6,924 nucleotides of DNA. Origin: JAKAGZ01 sp964412105. GTDB taxonomy: Bacteria > Bacteroidota > Ignavibacteria > Ignavibacteriales > Ignavibacteriaceae. The notes below the pieces were generated by a model. It saw nothing but the letters and a program-made list of their open reading frames with translations, was not told where the DNA came from and did no database searches. The stretch covers positions 1-6,924 of the forward strand of contig CAYPNM010000093.1 of NCBI GenBank assembly GCA_964412105.1, written 5' to 3'. The position numbers and the translations under genes are program-made. Shown here piece after piece: positions 1-6,845 of the stretch (position 1 is the stretch's first letter; the number at the start of each line of letters is the position of its first letter).

Positions 1-82
1 AAGCACTTCCAGTTTATTTAGAGTCACATCCCTTATTTCTGAAAATTCGTTAAGAAGAGATTCAACTTCCCCCTTTTTCCAT
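1..82 (-). CDS. Possible 5' end of the next minus-strand gene, frame-broken (partial)
   Basis: Reading the minus strand just past the mannosidase stop codon, an ATG lies at 82-80, only 4 bases downstream. Read directly it gives M-E-K-G-G-S and then TGA. One frame over, the DNA is open from this point to the window edge and encodes an E/K/L-rich stretch resembling real protein (WKKGEVESLLNEFSEIRD and on). The two frames meet at an A5G5 homopolymer on the minus strand. Removing one base there would give a continuous start MEKGEVESLLNEFSEIRD. The complementary plus-strand frame is also open but serine-rich and looks like antisense. I do not recognise the protein. The spacing suggests translation coupled to the mannosidase and one shared operon. 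Only about 27 codons are visible, so this could be chance. Confidence 0.3.
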
Positions 83-86
83 CAGC

Positions 87-2503
87 TTATCTTAAATAAT
101 CATTAAGAGTAAAAAGCTTAATATCATCTACACTGTAAATATTATTCCCGCTCTCACTAAAATTTATGTCAATTTCTTCATCAGGAAGAAGAATAAATCC
201 CCTATTATTAAATTTAACTCCCCTGCAATACGGGTCAACAAACATATTAAGATTATTTGAACGCAACTTTAATTTTTGCCCGGAATCATTTATGATTGAA
301 GCGCTCAAATCTGCCGCTGGCAATTTTATATACTTCCATTTATTATCCAGGAAATAATTCCTGTGTATTAATAAATCTTCGGAATTGTAAACAGAACCAA
401 TAATTAAATACCGATCAGAATTATTTAGATACTCTTTAATCTCTCCGAATATTTTTGATTTAAGACCATTGATTTTTATCTCTTGTTCAGATTCATTAAT
501 AAATTTCTGAGTATTTAAATCAAAGACTGAAAATTTTATACGTCCTTCAAACATATTGAAGGATTTATTAAATAATTTACAATGTTTCTTCCCATTATTG
601 CCGAAGTGTATTATTTGAGGTGAGAAAATGTTCTTTACAAAATAATAAGCTAATTTGGGTCTTAGTTCATAATCTATAATAGCCCAACTTGTAACAGGCC
701 ACGAATCATTAATCTGCCATACCAGACTTCCGTTTGTTCTTCCGTTAGTTATCCAGTGTTCGAGACAAGTCTTTAATGCAAAACCTTGGTTTAGCTGTGC
801 CAGATAAATGTAATCGTCCCATTCAGTCCTTAAGGGCAAATGATTGCTTAGGAATTTAACTATTCTTTCGGGACCTTCAATTTGTTTATTGTGATGTTCA
901 AAAATTCTACTATTAATATTTCTATCTTCAGGTAAAAGATTTTCTTCAAAGGTATCTTTATTTGCAGGTCCCTGAAATCCAAATTCAGAAACAAACAGAC
1001 TTCTATCTTTAATAACCTGCGTATAATTAACCCACCGGCTCCATACATCCCATTGATGTGTATTGCCGCTTTCAAATGAATCAGGATCATCTTCATTGCC
1101 AAACGGCGAGGAGGGCCAATACGCCCTTAACGGGTCTATCTTTCGTAGAATTGCAGGAATAACTGAATGGTAAATTTTGTATCCCGGCATTTTTTTGTAC
1201 GATATATTTTGTTCCCTATACCAGATCCATTCATTTTCATTGTTTCCGCACCAAATAGCAATCGAAGGATGATGCTGAAGTCTGTTTACATTTTCTTTGA
1301 CCTCATTTTTAATATTTTTTATAAAAGAATCATACTGAGGATATGCGCCACACGCGAACATAAAATCCTGCCAGACAAGCAGTCCCAGTTCATCGCACAA
1401 TTCATAAAATTTATCATTCTCATAAAAACCTCCTCCCCACACTCTGATCATATTCATATTTCCATCTTTTGCCAGGTCAAGCAACCTGTAATATTTATCA
1501 TCCGATATTCTCGGGATAAACGAATCAGAAGGGATCCAATCAGCCCCTTTACAATAAACTACTTTATTATTAATTCTAAATTTAAATGTCGGCTTTTTAT
1601 TTTCTTTTAGGATGAGTTCTATTTTGCGAATCCCCACCTTTTTTGAAACTTCAGATATAACATTTCCACCTGAATCCAATAATTTAATTTCAAGGTTATA
1701 TAAGGGCTGCTTACCATAATTATTCGGCCACCACAAGTCTGGTCTTTTTATATTAATCCTTGCACTGGTTTCTCTTCCTGAAATAATTTTTATTTGTTTA
1801 TGATAAGACTGCTGCCCATTAAAAAGGCTTATTGAAATATAAAAATCACCTCTACCTTTAAGCTTGACAACCGGTTTTATTACAACGGATGCGATATTAT
1901 TCTGTAATCTTACAGTATCAAAAGAAAAACTTTCAATTTTCCCGGCAGTAGATTTCTCGATATAAACATTTTTCCATATACCGGAGGTTGGAAAAGATGG
2001 GCCCCAATCCCAACCAAAAGAATACTGCGCTTTCCGTACATAAACACGCTCTGAACTAGGTTCAACAGGAAGTTTGCCATATTTTCTTTCAACTGACTTT
2101 GCATACTTCACAGGCGAATGAAAAATTATATTTAATACGTTGCTGCCCTTTTTTAATTTTCCCGTAATATTGAATTTGTACTTAATGAACATATTTTCGG
2201 TACTTCCAAGCTTAGATCCATTGAGATAAACGTCAGCTATTGTATCCAGGCCATCAAATACTAAAAAAATATCTTCATTCGGATTTTCTTCAAAATCAAA
2301 CTCATTTTGATATATCCAGTCCTGCTCTGCTACCCATTTTAATTTCAATTCATTGTCTGAATAATATGGATCATCTATTAATTTGTTCCGTAATAAATCC
2401 GTATGTACAGTCCCTGGTACCTCTGCACCAAACCAATTTCCCGTTTTTACATTTTCAGCCGGAATGTCGTTTGCTTTAAATGATTTTTCAGATATTGAGA
2501 ACT
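87..2503 (-). CDS. GH2 beta-mannosidase (5' end lost in assembly gap)
   Basis: This is a glycoside hydrolase family 2 beta-mannosidase, predicted to release terminal beta-mannose from the non-reducing ends of manno-oligosaccharides or glycans with retention of configuration. About 804 residues are visible. The reading frame is open from the stop at 87-89 back to the gap edge, and family sequence (VPGTVHTDLL, DDPYYSDNE) lies upstream of the TTG at 2346-2348, so that TTG is internal. Counting from the first visible codon, the order is the N-terminal beta-sandwich with FGWDWGP near 161-167, an Ig-like domain, the TIM barrel with IRVWGGGFYE and WQDFMFACGAYP, and a C-terminal Ig-like region. The acid/base Glu is in WCGNNENE (codon 1236-1238) and the nucleophile Glu in SEFGFQ (984-986), so the enzyme should be active. 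WQINDSWPVTSW is also typical. The true start and any signal peptide lie in the gap, so location (periplasm or cytoplasm) is unknown. It diverges from the molybdenum hydroxylase genes. No terminator is visible after the stop. Confidence 0.93.
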
Positions 2504-2603
2504 NNNNNNNNNNNNNNNNNNNNNNNNNNNNNNNNNNNNNNNNNNNNNNNNNNNNNNNNNNNNNNNNNNNNNNNNNNNNNNNNNNNNNNNNNNNNNNNNN
2601 NNN
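2504..2603. other. Assembly gap 1 (100 N, true length unknown)
   Basis: Exactly 100 N, the conventional placeholder for a scaffold gap of unknown size. It hides the start of the mannosidase gene, its promoter, and probably the promoter of the divergent molybdenum hydroxylase genes. No gene spans it, so nothing in the sequence itself proves that the two flanks are neighbours. Whole genes could be missing here. Confidence 0.97.
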
Positions 2604-2624
2604 TAAGTTTTAGATTTTTCATTG

Positions 2625-2631
2625 AAGGGAG
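2625..2631 (+). promoter_or_regulatory. Ribosome binding site for the [2Fe-2S] subunit
   Basis: The purine run AAGGGAG ends 6 bases before the ATG at 2638. It supports that ATG as the start, which also fits where the family's N-terminal beta-strand begins. Confidence 0.7.
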
Positions 2632-2637
2632 ACAATT

Positions 2638-3114
2638 ATGTTTGAGAGCATTCAATTTAATCTTAATGGCAAACCGGTAAAAATAGATGTGGACAGTGAC
2701 AGGATGCTGCTATGGGTTTTACGCACGAATTTTAAATTGACAGGCACAAAATACGGATGCGGAGAAGGATTTTGCGCAGCATGCACTGTAATTGTAAATA
2801 ACGAAGCTGTTCGAAGCTGCAGTACAGCCGTTAAAGAAATTAAAAATAAAAATGTTATTACTATTGAAGGCCTTGAAAGGAAAGGGAAATTACATCCGTT
2901 ACAAAAAGCATTTATGGAACACGATGGAATGCAATGCGGGTACTGCACTCCGGGAATGATAATGAATGCATACTCATTATTGCATAAAACCCCGAAACCA
3001 ACTACTGAAGAAATTCTGGAGGGGATGAATAATAATTTATGCCGCTGCGGGGCGCACAACCGCATAGTAGAGGCCATTCACACGGCAGCCGAAGAAATGG
3101 CAGGAGGATATTGA
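2638..3114 (+). CDS. [2Fe-2S] small subunit of a xanthine dehydrogenase-family molybdenum hydroxylase (IorA-like)
   Basis: This is the iron-sulfur subunit (158 residues, a normal length) of a two-subunit molybdenum hydroxylase. It relays electrons from the molybdopterin site in the large subunit to an external acceptor. The N-terminal plant-ferredoxin-type domain binds one [2Fe-2S] cluster through Cys41, Cys46, Cys49 and Cys61 (CGEGFCAAC, then a lone Cys). The C-terminal helical domain binds the second through Cys100 and Cys103 (QCGYCTPGM) and Cys135 and Cys137 (CRCG), so all eight ligands are present. LLWVLRTNFKLTGTKYGCG resembles the isoquinoline 1-oxidoreductase alpha subunit group. It has no signal peptide and probably folds in the cytoplasm and is exported with its Tat-tagged partner. 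Its stop is one base from the large-subunit ATG, so the two are co-transcribed and translationally coupled. The family is certain; the substrate is not. Confidence 0.95.
   Translation: MFESIQFNLNGKPVKIDVDSDRMLLWVLRTNFKLTGTKYGCGEGFCAACTVIVNNEAVRSCSTAVKEIKNKNVITIEGLERKGKLHPLQKAFMEHDGMQCGYCTPGMIMNAYSLLHKTPKPTTEEILEGMNNNLCRCGAHNRIVEAIHTAAEEMAGGY
3102..3107 (+). promoter_or_regulatory. Strong ribosome binding site deciding the large-subunit start
   Basis: A perfect AGGAGG lies inside the last codons of the small subunit, 8 bases before the ATG at 3116. It favours 3116 over the in-frame ATGs at 3134 and 3140 and points to equal expression of the two subunits. Confidence 0.85.
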
Positions 3115-3115
3115 T

Positions 3116-5127
3116 ATGATAGAAGATAAAATTATGGAAATGGATTTTAAAGACACGCCGACTGACTTTCCACTGGATCGAAGAGACTTCTTAAAATTAA
3201 CCGGCGCAGGAATTGTCATTTTATTCAGCTGGGGTGATCTGAAGATTTTCTCACAGGAAAGACAAGGCAGAGGGCTTCCATCTGATTTTAATGCATTTTT
3301 AAGGATAAGCGAGGATGGACGTGTTTCCTGCTTCACAGGTAAAATTGAAATGGGACAGGGTGTCATAACATCACTAGCACAAATGCTGGCAGATGAACTG
3401 GATGTATCACTCGATTCGGTGGATATGGTAATGGGTAACACTGATCTTTGCCCCTGGGATATGGGAACTTTTGGTTCTATGACAACCCGCTTTTTTGGTC
3501 CGCCTTTGCGTGCCGCTGGAGCAGAGGGAAGACAGGTTCTGAAAGAGTTGGCTTCAAAACAATTAAATGTCCCGTTAAAAAATTTAGTTACTGAAAACGG
3601 AGTAGTATATGATAAAAATAACAGAAGTAAAAAAGTAACATATGCTGAACTTGCAAAAGGGAAAAAGATTCAAAAGCAGGTTTCCGAAAAGGTCCCGGTA
3701 AAAAAACCTTCGGAGTTCAATATTATAGGAAAACCTGTAAAGCGAAGAGATGGATATGAAAAGGTAACCGGCAAGGCCAAATATGCCGGCGATATTCAAG
3801 TACCGGGAATGCTTTATGCAAGTATTCTCCGTCCTCCGGCGCATGGAGCAAAACTAACCAATGTTGATTTAAGTGAGGCTAAGAAGATAAAGGGTGTACA
3901 AGTAATTCAAGATGAAGATTTAATTGCTGTATTGCATAAATATCCTGATGTTGCTGATAACGCCCTCTCAAAAATAAAAGCAGCTTATAAGAAACCCGAC
4001 ACGGGGATTGATGATAAAAATATTTTTGATCATCTATTGAAAGTTGCGCCAAAGGGCGAAGTAGTATCCGAAGACGGTGATATTAAAAAAGGTGAAGCTG
4101 ATTCAGCCAATATTTTTGAATCAACATTTCTCGACGGGTATAAAGCACATGCGCCGATTGAACCACATACTGCTGTAGTAAAAATAGAAGGTAAAGATGT
4201 TACTATCTGGCCTTCTTCTCAAACCCCATTTCCAGCAAAGGATGAAATTGCAAGAATTCTGAACGTTTCCGCTAATAATGTTCATGTGATCTCACCATTT
4301 GTTGGCGGAGGCTTTGGAGGCAAGTCAAGAAACCTGCAAATAGAACAGGCAGCGCGTCTTGCTAAATTAACAGGCAAACCTGTCCAGGTAGCCTGGTCAA
4401 GAGAAGACGAATTCTTTGATGATTCATTCCGCCCGGCTGCAATCGTAAAAATAAGATCAGGAATCAATTCAAGCGGTGCGATGACTTTCTGGAACTATGG
4501 CGTTTACTTCGCCGGAACAAGAGGCGCAGAACAATTTTACGATATACCTAATCATATTACAACAGGATATAATTCCGGCTGGACAGCAAGAAAAGGTGCC
4601 CATCCTTTCGCCACCGGTCCATGGAGGGCGCCCGGAAATAATACAAATACTTTTGCAAGAGAATCACAAATAGATATAATGGCAGCAAAAGCAGGTATTG
4701 ATCCGGTTGAATTCCGGCTAAAACACTTGAAAAATGAAAAAACAAAAAGAGTGTTGAAGACAGCTGCTGAAAAGTTCGGATGGACTGCTGATAGATTTCC
4801 AAGTGGAAGAGGCTTTGGAGTTGCATGCGGCGTTGATGCAGGAACATGGGTTGCTGCTATGGCTGAAGTTAAGGTAAATAAGGATACAGGTGATGTAAAA
4901 GTTAATCGTGTGGTATCGGTACAGGATATGGGCCTTTGTATAAATCCTGAAGGTGCTGNNNNNNNNNNNNNNNNNNNNNNNNNNNNNNNNNNNNNNNNNN
5001 NNNNNNNNNNNNNNNNNNNNNNNNNNNNNNNNNNNNNNNNNNNNNNNNNNNNNNNNNNGTGGGCGCAAGACTATATCAGCTACCTATGATACCAGAGCGA
5101 GTTAAAGCTGCAATACCTAAGAAATAA
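3116..5127 (+). CDS. Tat-exported molybdopterin-binding large subunit, xanthine dehydrogenase family (IorB-like; interrupted by a gap)
   Basis: This is the catalytic Mo-cofactor subunit of a periplasmic molybdenum hydroxylase, which would hydroxylate an N-heterocycle or oxidise an aldehyde using water-derived oxygen. Residues 21-27 (DRRDFLK) followed by a hydrophobic stretch form a twin-arginine signal. TGKIEMGQG (74-82) and GTFGSMTTRFFGP are typical of the IorB-like single-gene large subunits. The hammerhead domain begins at YEKVTGKAKYAGD (214 on). Cofactor-binding motifs are VGGGFGGK (396-403) and GPWRAPG (501-507). The gene continues as far as DMGLCINPEGA (residue 614) at the gap. Beyond the gap, codons 5059-5127 read VGARLYQLPMIPERVKAA and a short tail before TAA, a clear family C-terminus. 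These codons are not in frame with 3116 across 100 N, so the gap length is wrong; about 80 codons are missing. The catalytic Glu (GGGEP/GVGEP motif) falls in the missing part. No FAD subunit, XdhC-type maturase or cytochrome is visible nearby. Confidence 0.93.
4959..5058. other. Assembly gap 2 (100 N) inside the molybdopterin subunit gene
   Basis: This is a placeholder of exactly 100 N. The same protein family is recognisable on both sides, which supports the scaffolding. If the gene is intact, the true missing length must leave remainder 2 on division by 3, because one base of a codon is left before the gap and a codon starts at 5059. One hundred leaves remainder 1. From memory of the family, about 80 residues are absent, so I expect roughly 240-260 bases. 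Confidence 0.95.
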
Positions 5128-5139
5128 AAATTCAAGATA

Positions 5140-5173
5140 TTAAGTGCGGTATAAAGATTGCGCTTAAATTTTT
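5140..5173 (+). terminator. Probable intrinsic terminator of the molybdenum hydroxylase genes
   Basis: TTAAGTGC (5140-5147) pairs with GCGCTTAA (5160-5167) over 8 bp with one G-U pair and a 12-base loop. It is followed by a run of five T (5169-5173). It begins 13 bases after the TAA at 5125-5127, the usual place. The stem is only modestly GC-rich, so termination may be leaky. Confidence 0.5.
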
Positions 5174-5196
5174 GATTGTCCACATATCTAAATTAT

Positions 5197-5239
5197 TTTT
5201 AGAATTCAAAGTTCTAAAAGTAATTTCCAAATATTACTT
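5197..5239. repeat. Two abutting inverted repeats
   Basis: TTTTAGAA (5197-5204) and TTCTAAAA (5212-5219) form a perfect 8-bp stem with a 7-base loop. AAGTAAT (5218-5224) and ATTACTT (5233-5239) form a perfect 7-bp stem with an 8-base loop. The two share bases 5218-5219, so they could form alternately rather than together. Both are AT-rich and individually weak. No function is assigned. Confidence 0.4.
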
Positions 5240-5285
5240 CATATCCTTATAAAAAACTTTCTTTTAGTAAAAACATAAGAACCAT

Positions 5286-5318
5286 CTAATATATAAACCA
5301 TAAGTGAACATATATTAG
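5286..5318. repeat. 9-bp perfect inverted repeat
   Basis: CTAATATAT (5286-5294) and ATATATTAG (5310-5318) are exact reverse complements separated by 15 bases. The spacing suits a dimeric regulator half-site pair or a weak hairpin. It lies about 120 bases before the phosphatase promoter, so it could be a distal operator. Chance in AT-rich DNA is a real alternative. Confidence 0.4.
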
Positions 5319-5341
5319 GCCTTTTCATACTGCGTTTTTGC

Positions 5342-5361
5342 TTACCTCGAAGGTGAGGTAA
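5342..5361. repeat. 7-bp GC-richer inverted repeat, hairpin or operator candidate
   Basis: TTACCTC (5342-5348) and GAGGTAA (5355-5361) pair perfectly around a 6-base spacer, extendable by one G-U pair. This is the most GC-rich stem after the terminator. It lacks a downstream T run on either strand, so it does not look like a terminator. It may be a protein-binding site or RNA stem upstream of the phosphatase gene. Confidence 0.4.
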
Positions 5362-5439
5362 CCAGAAACACTACAATTAAATCATTTAAATTGCTACAAT
5401 ACTATCTTGATAAGATTTTATCTTTTAATTATTATCTGA

Positions 5440-5469
5440 TTGACAACAAGGACATAAATTAATTATTAT
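5440..5469 (+). promoter_or_regulatory. Sigma-70-like promoter for the phosphatase gene
   Basis: TTGACA (5440-5445) and TATTAT (5464-5469) are separated by 18 bases. They would start transcription near 5476, about 20 bases before the ATG. This is the only consensus-quality -35 element I see in the intergenic stretch. Many Bacteroidota instead use a TTTG/TAnnTTTG promoter, so activity in this host is inferred. Confidence 0.5.
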
Positions 5470-5495
5470 GTGTTAAATACGGGAGATGAAGAAGA

Positions 5496-6683
5496 ATGGG
5501 AAGGAAAAGAAAAACATTTCGATTTGATCAAATCATTTTATACGCAATATTATTATTAGCTTTTCAAGCAATATTTTATGAAAATATTTATGCCCAAGTT
5601 CCGAAGCCTGACCGCGTGGTAATTGTTATTGAAGAGAATAAAAGTTATAACCAGATAATCGGTAGTAGTTCAGCTCCTTATATAAACAGTCTAGCTAATG
5701 ACACACTGGGATTGCTATTCACTCAATCTTATGCAATTACACATCCAAGTCAGCCAAATTATTTATGGCTATTTTCCGGAGATAATCAGGGAGTGACAGA
5801 CGATAATCTACCGTCTGGACTACCTTTTACCACAGACAACCTTGGTTCCGAACTTCTTCGTAACGGTTATTCATTTAAGGGGTACTCTGAAGATTTGCCG
5901 AGTGTAGGATACAACGGAACTTCATCAGGAGCATATGCAAGGAAACATAATCCGTGGGTAAACTGGCAGGATTCACCAACCAATGGTATAGATTCTTCAC
6001 TAAATGTGCCCTTTTCTGATTTCCCCAGTAATTACCTTAATCTCCCTTCCGTTTCTTTCGTTATCCCGAATCAAAATAACGATATGCACGATGGAAGCAT
6101 ATCAACGGGTGATACATGGCTTAAAAATAACCTCGATGGATATATCCAGTGGGCAAAAACAAATAACAGCCTTTTTATACTGACTTTCGATGAAGATAAC
6201 GGTTCATCAAACAATCAGATTGCAACTATATTTGTCGGACAAATGGTAAAGGAAGGTACTTTCACCAGTAAAATCAATCATCTTAACATTCTTAGAACCA
6301 TTGAGGATATGTTCAGGATCGGGCATGCCGGCAGCAGTGCAGATTCCTCAGCAATTCCTTCAAATTATTGGTTATATACAACAGGTCTAAATTCAGGAAA
6401 GAAGCATTCACAAATCCCACAAAGCTTTCACCTATTTCAAAATTATCCCAATCCATTTAATCCTTCTACTACGATAAAATATGATCTGCCAAAAGAGGGT
6501 TTTGTATCGCTTAAAATCTATAATATTCTGGGCAAAGAAGTAAAAACGCTTGTAAGTGAAAATGAAAGTGCCGGTACTTATAATATATCATTTAATGCAT
6601 CAGATTTACCAAGCGGCATTTATTTTGACAGACTCTCATCAGGAAACTTTGCACAGGTAAAAAAACTATTGCTTTTGAAATAA
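5496..6683 (+). CDS. Secreted SapM-like acid phosphatase with T9SS C-terminal sorting domain
   Basis: This is a phosphoesterase of the alkaline-phosphatase-like superfamily (PF04185 type) resembling bacterial acid phosphatases and mycobacterial SapM. It would release phosphate from phosphomonoesters, possibly phosphoinositides, outside the cell. Residues 1-33 form a Sec signal peptide: basic MGRKRK, a hydrophobic core, and likely cleavage after NIYA. Conserved blocks in order are VVIVIEENKSY (41-51), THPSQPNYL (82-90) with Ser85 in the family motif, ARKHNPWVN, FVIPNQNNDMHDG (ending at 200) and TFDEDNG (230-236). A linker then leads to the T9SS type A domain: NYPNPFNPSTTI from 316, a GKEVKTLV strand, LPSGIYF, and a KKLLLLK end. 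The length (395) fits enzyme plus tag with no extra domain. The start is supported by GGGAG 10 bases upstream and by the signal peptide. It appears to be transcribed alone. The family is secure; the natural substrate is not known. Confidence 0.93.
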   Translation: MGRKRKTFRFDQIILYAILLLAFQAIFYENIYAQVPKPDRVVIVIEENKSYNQIIGSSSAPYINSLANDTLGLLFTQSYAITHPSQPNYLWLFSGDNQGVTDDNLPSGLPFTTDNLGSELLRNGYSFKGYSEDLPSVGYNGTSSGAYARKHNPWVNWQDSPTNGIDSSLNVPFSDFPSNYLNLPSVSFVIPNQNNDMHDGSISTGDTWLKNNLDGYIQWAKTNNSLFILTFDEDNGSSNNQIATIFVGQMVKEGTFTSKINHLNILRTIEDMFRIGHAGSSADSSAIPSNYWLYTTGLNSGKKHSQIPQSFHLFQNYPNPFNPSTTIKYDLPKEGFVSLKIYNILGKEVKTLVSENESAGTYNISFNASDLPSGIYFDRLSSGNFAQVKKLLLLK

Positions 6684-6845
6684 CTATCAATATACTTTCC
6701 CAAAATAAATCCATTGTTACTAGATGTTTGCAGCAGGATTTTTCTAATGACAACCTTAACTTCACTAAAATTTTAATGTGCATTAGCAACATTTTGAAAT
6801 GTAATATTTAGAAGTTAAATTGGAAATATATTTTAGGAGATTTTA
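6684..6845. other. 162-base intergenic spacer with two TG-centred palindromes
   Basis: This spacer is AT-rich with no credible coding sequence and no clear terminator after the phosphatase gene. TAATG-TG-CATTA (6774-6785) and ACATTT-TG-AAATGT (6789-6802) are interrupted palindromes three bases apart. They sit just ahead of the next gene and are possible operator half-sites. A weak promoter-like pair, TTGAAA (6794-6799) and TAAATT (6816-6821), overlaps the second palindrome. Confidence 0.4.
6835..6840 (+). promoter_or_regulatory. Strong ribosome binding site for the right-edge gene
   Basis: AGGAGA ends 5 bases before the ATG at 6846, a good Shine-Dalgarno match that supports a real start there. 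Confidence 0.75.

Larger units (their letters stand above)
5128..5495. other. 368-base AT-rich intergenic region
   Basis: No credible coding sequence is present on either strand. The stretch holds a terminator-like hairpin just after the large-subunit stop, four further perfect inverted repeats of 7-9 bp, a small GATAA/TTATC hairpin at 5409-5422, and a sigma-70-like promoter ahead of the phosphatase gene. It separates two transcription units that point the same way. Whether the hairpins form a structured RNA or reflect AT-rich chance cannot be decided from one sequence. Confidence 0.75.

Noticed and set aside
2..106. Plus-strand open frame running into the 3' end of the mannosidase gene
   Set aside because: Its translation is serine-rich and looks like the complement of a coding frame, whereas the minus-strand reading has normal protein composition.
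1167..1610. 147-codon plus-strand open frame opposite the mannosidase catalytic domain
   Set aside because: It lies wholly antisense to conserved GH2 sequence, has biased F/I composition, and shows no family motif. It is a shadow frame.
2652..3077. 141-codon minus-strand open frame opposite the [2Fe-2S] subunit
   Set aside because: It is antisense to a gene with all eight cluster cysteines, and its translation has no recognisable feature.
3037..3441. 134-codon minus-strand open frame across the two hydroxylase genes
   Set aside because: Serine-rich antisense translation spanning two well-supported plus-strand genes. No start signal.
5239..5328. 29-codon minus-strand ORF in the intergenic region, starting at the ATG at 5328-5326
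   Set aside because: No properly spaced ribosome binding site, no recognisable sequence, and it runs through the 5286-5318 inverted repeat. Its length is expected by chance.
5409..5422. GATAA/TTATC hairpin as a terminator
   Set aside because: Only a 5-bp AT-rich stem just upstream of the phosphatase promoter. The following T-rich stretch is part of general AT-richness.
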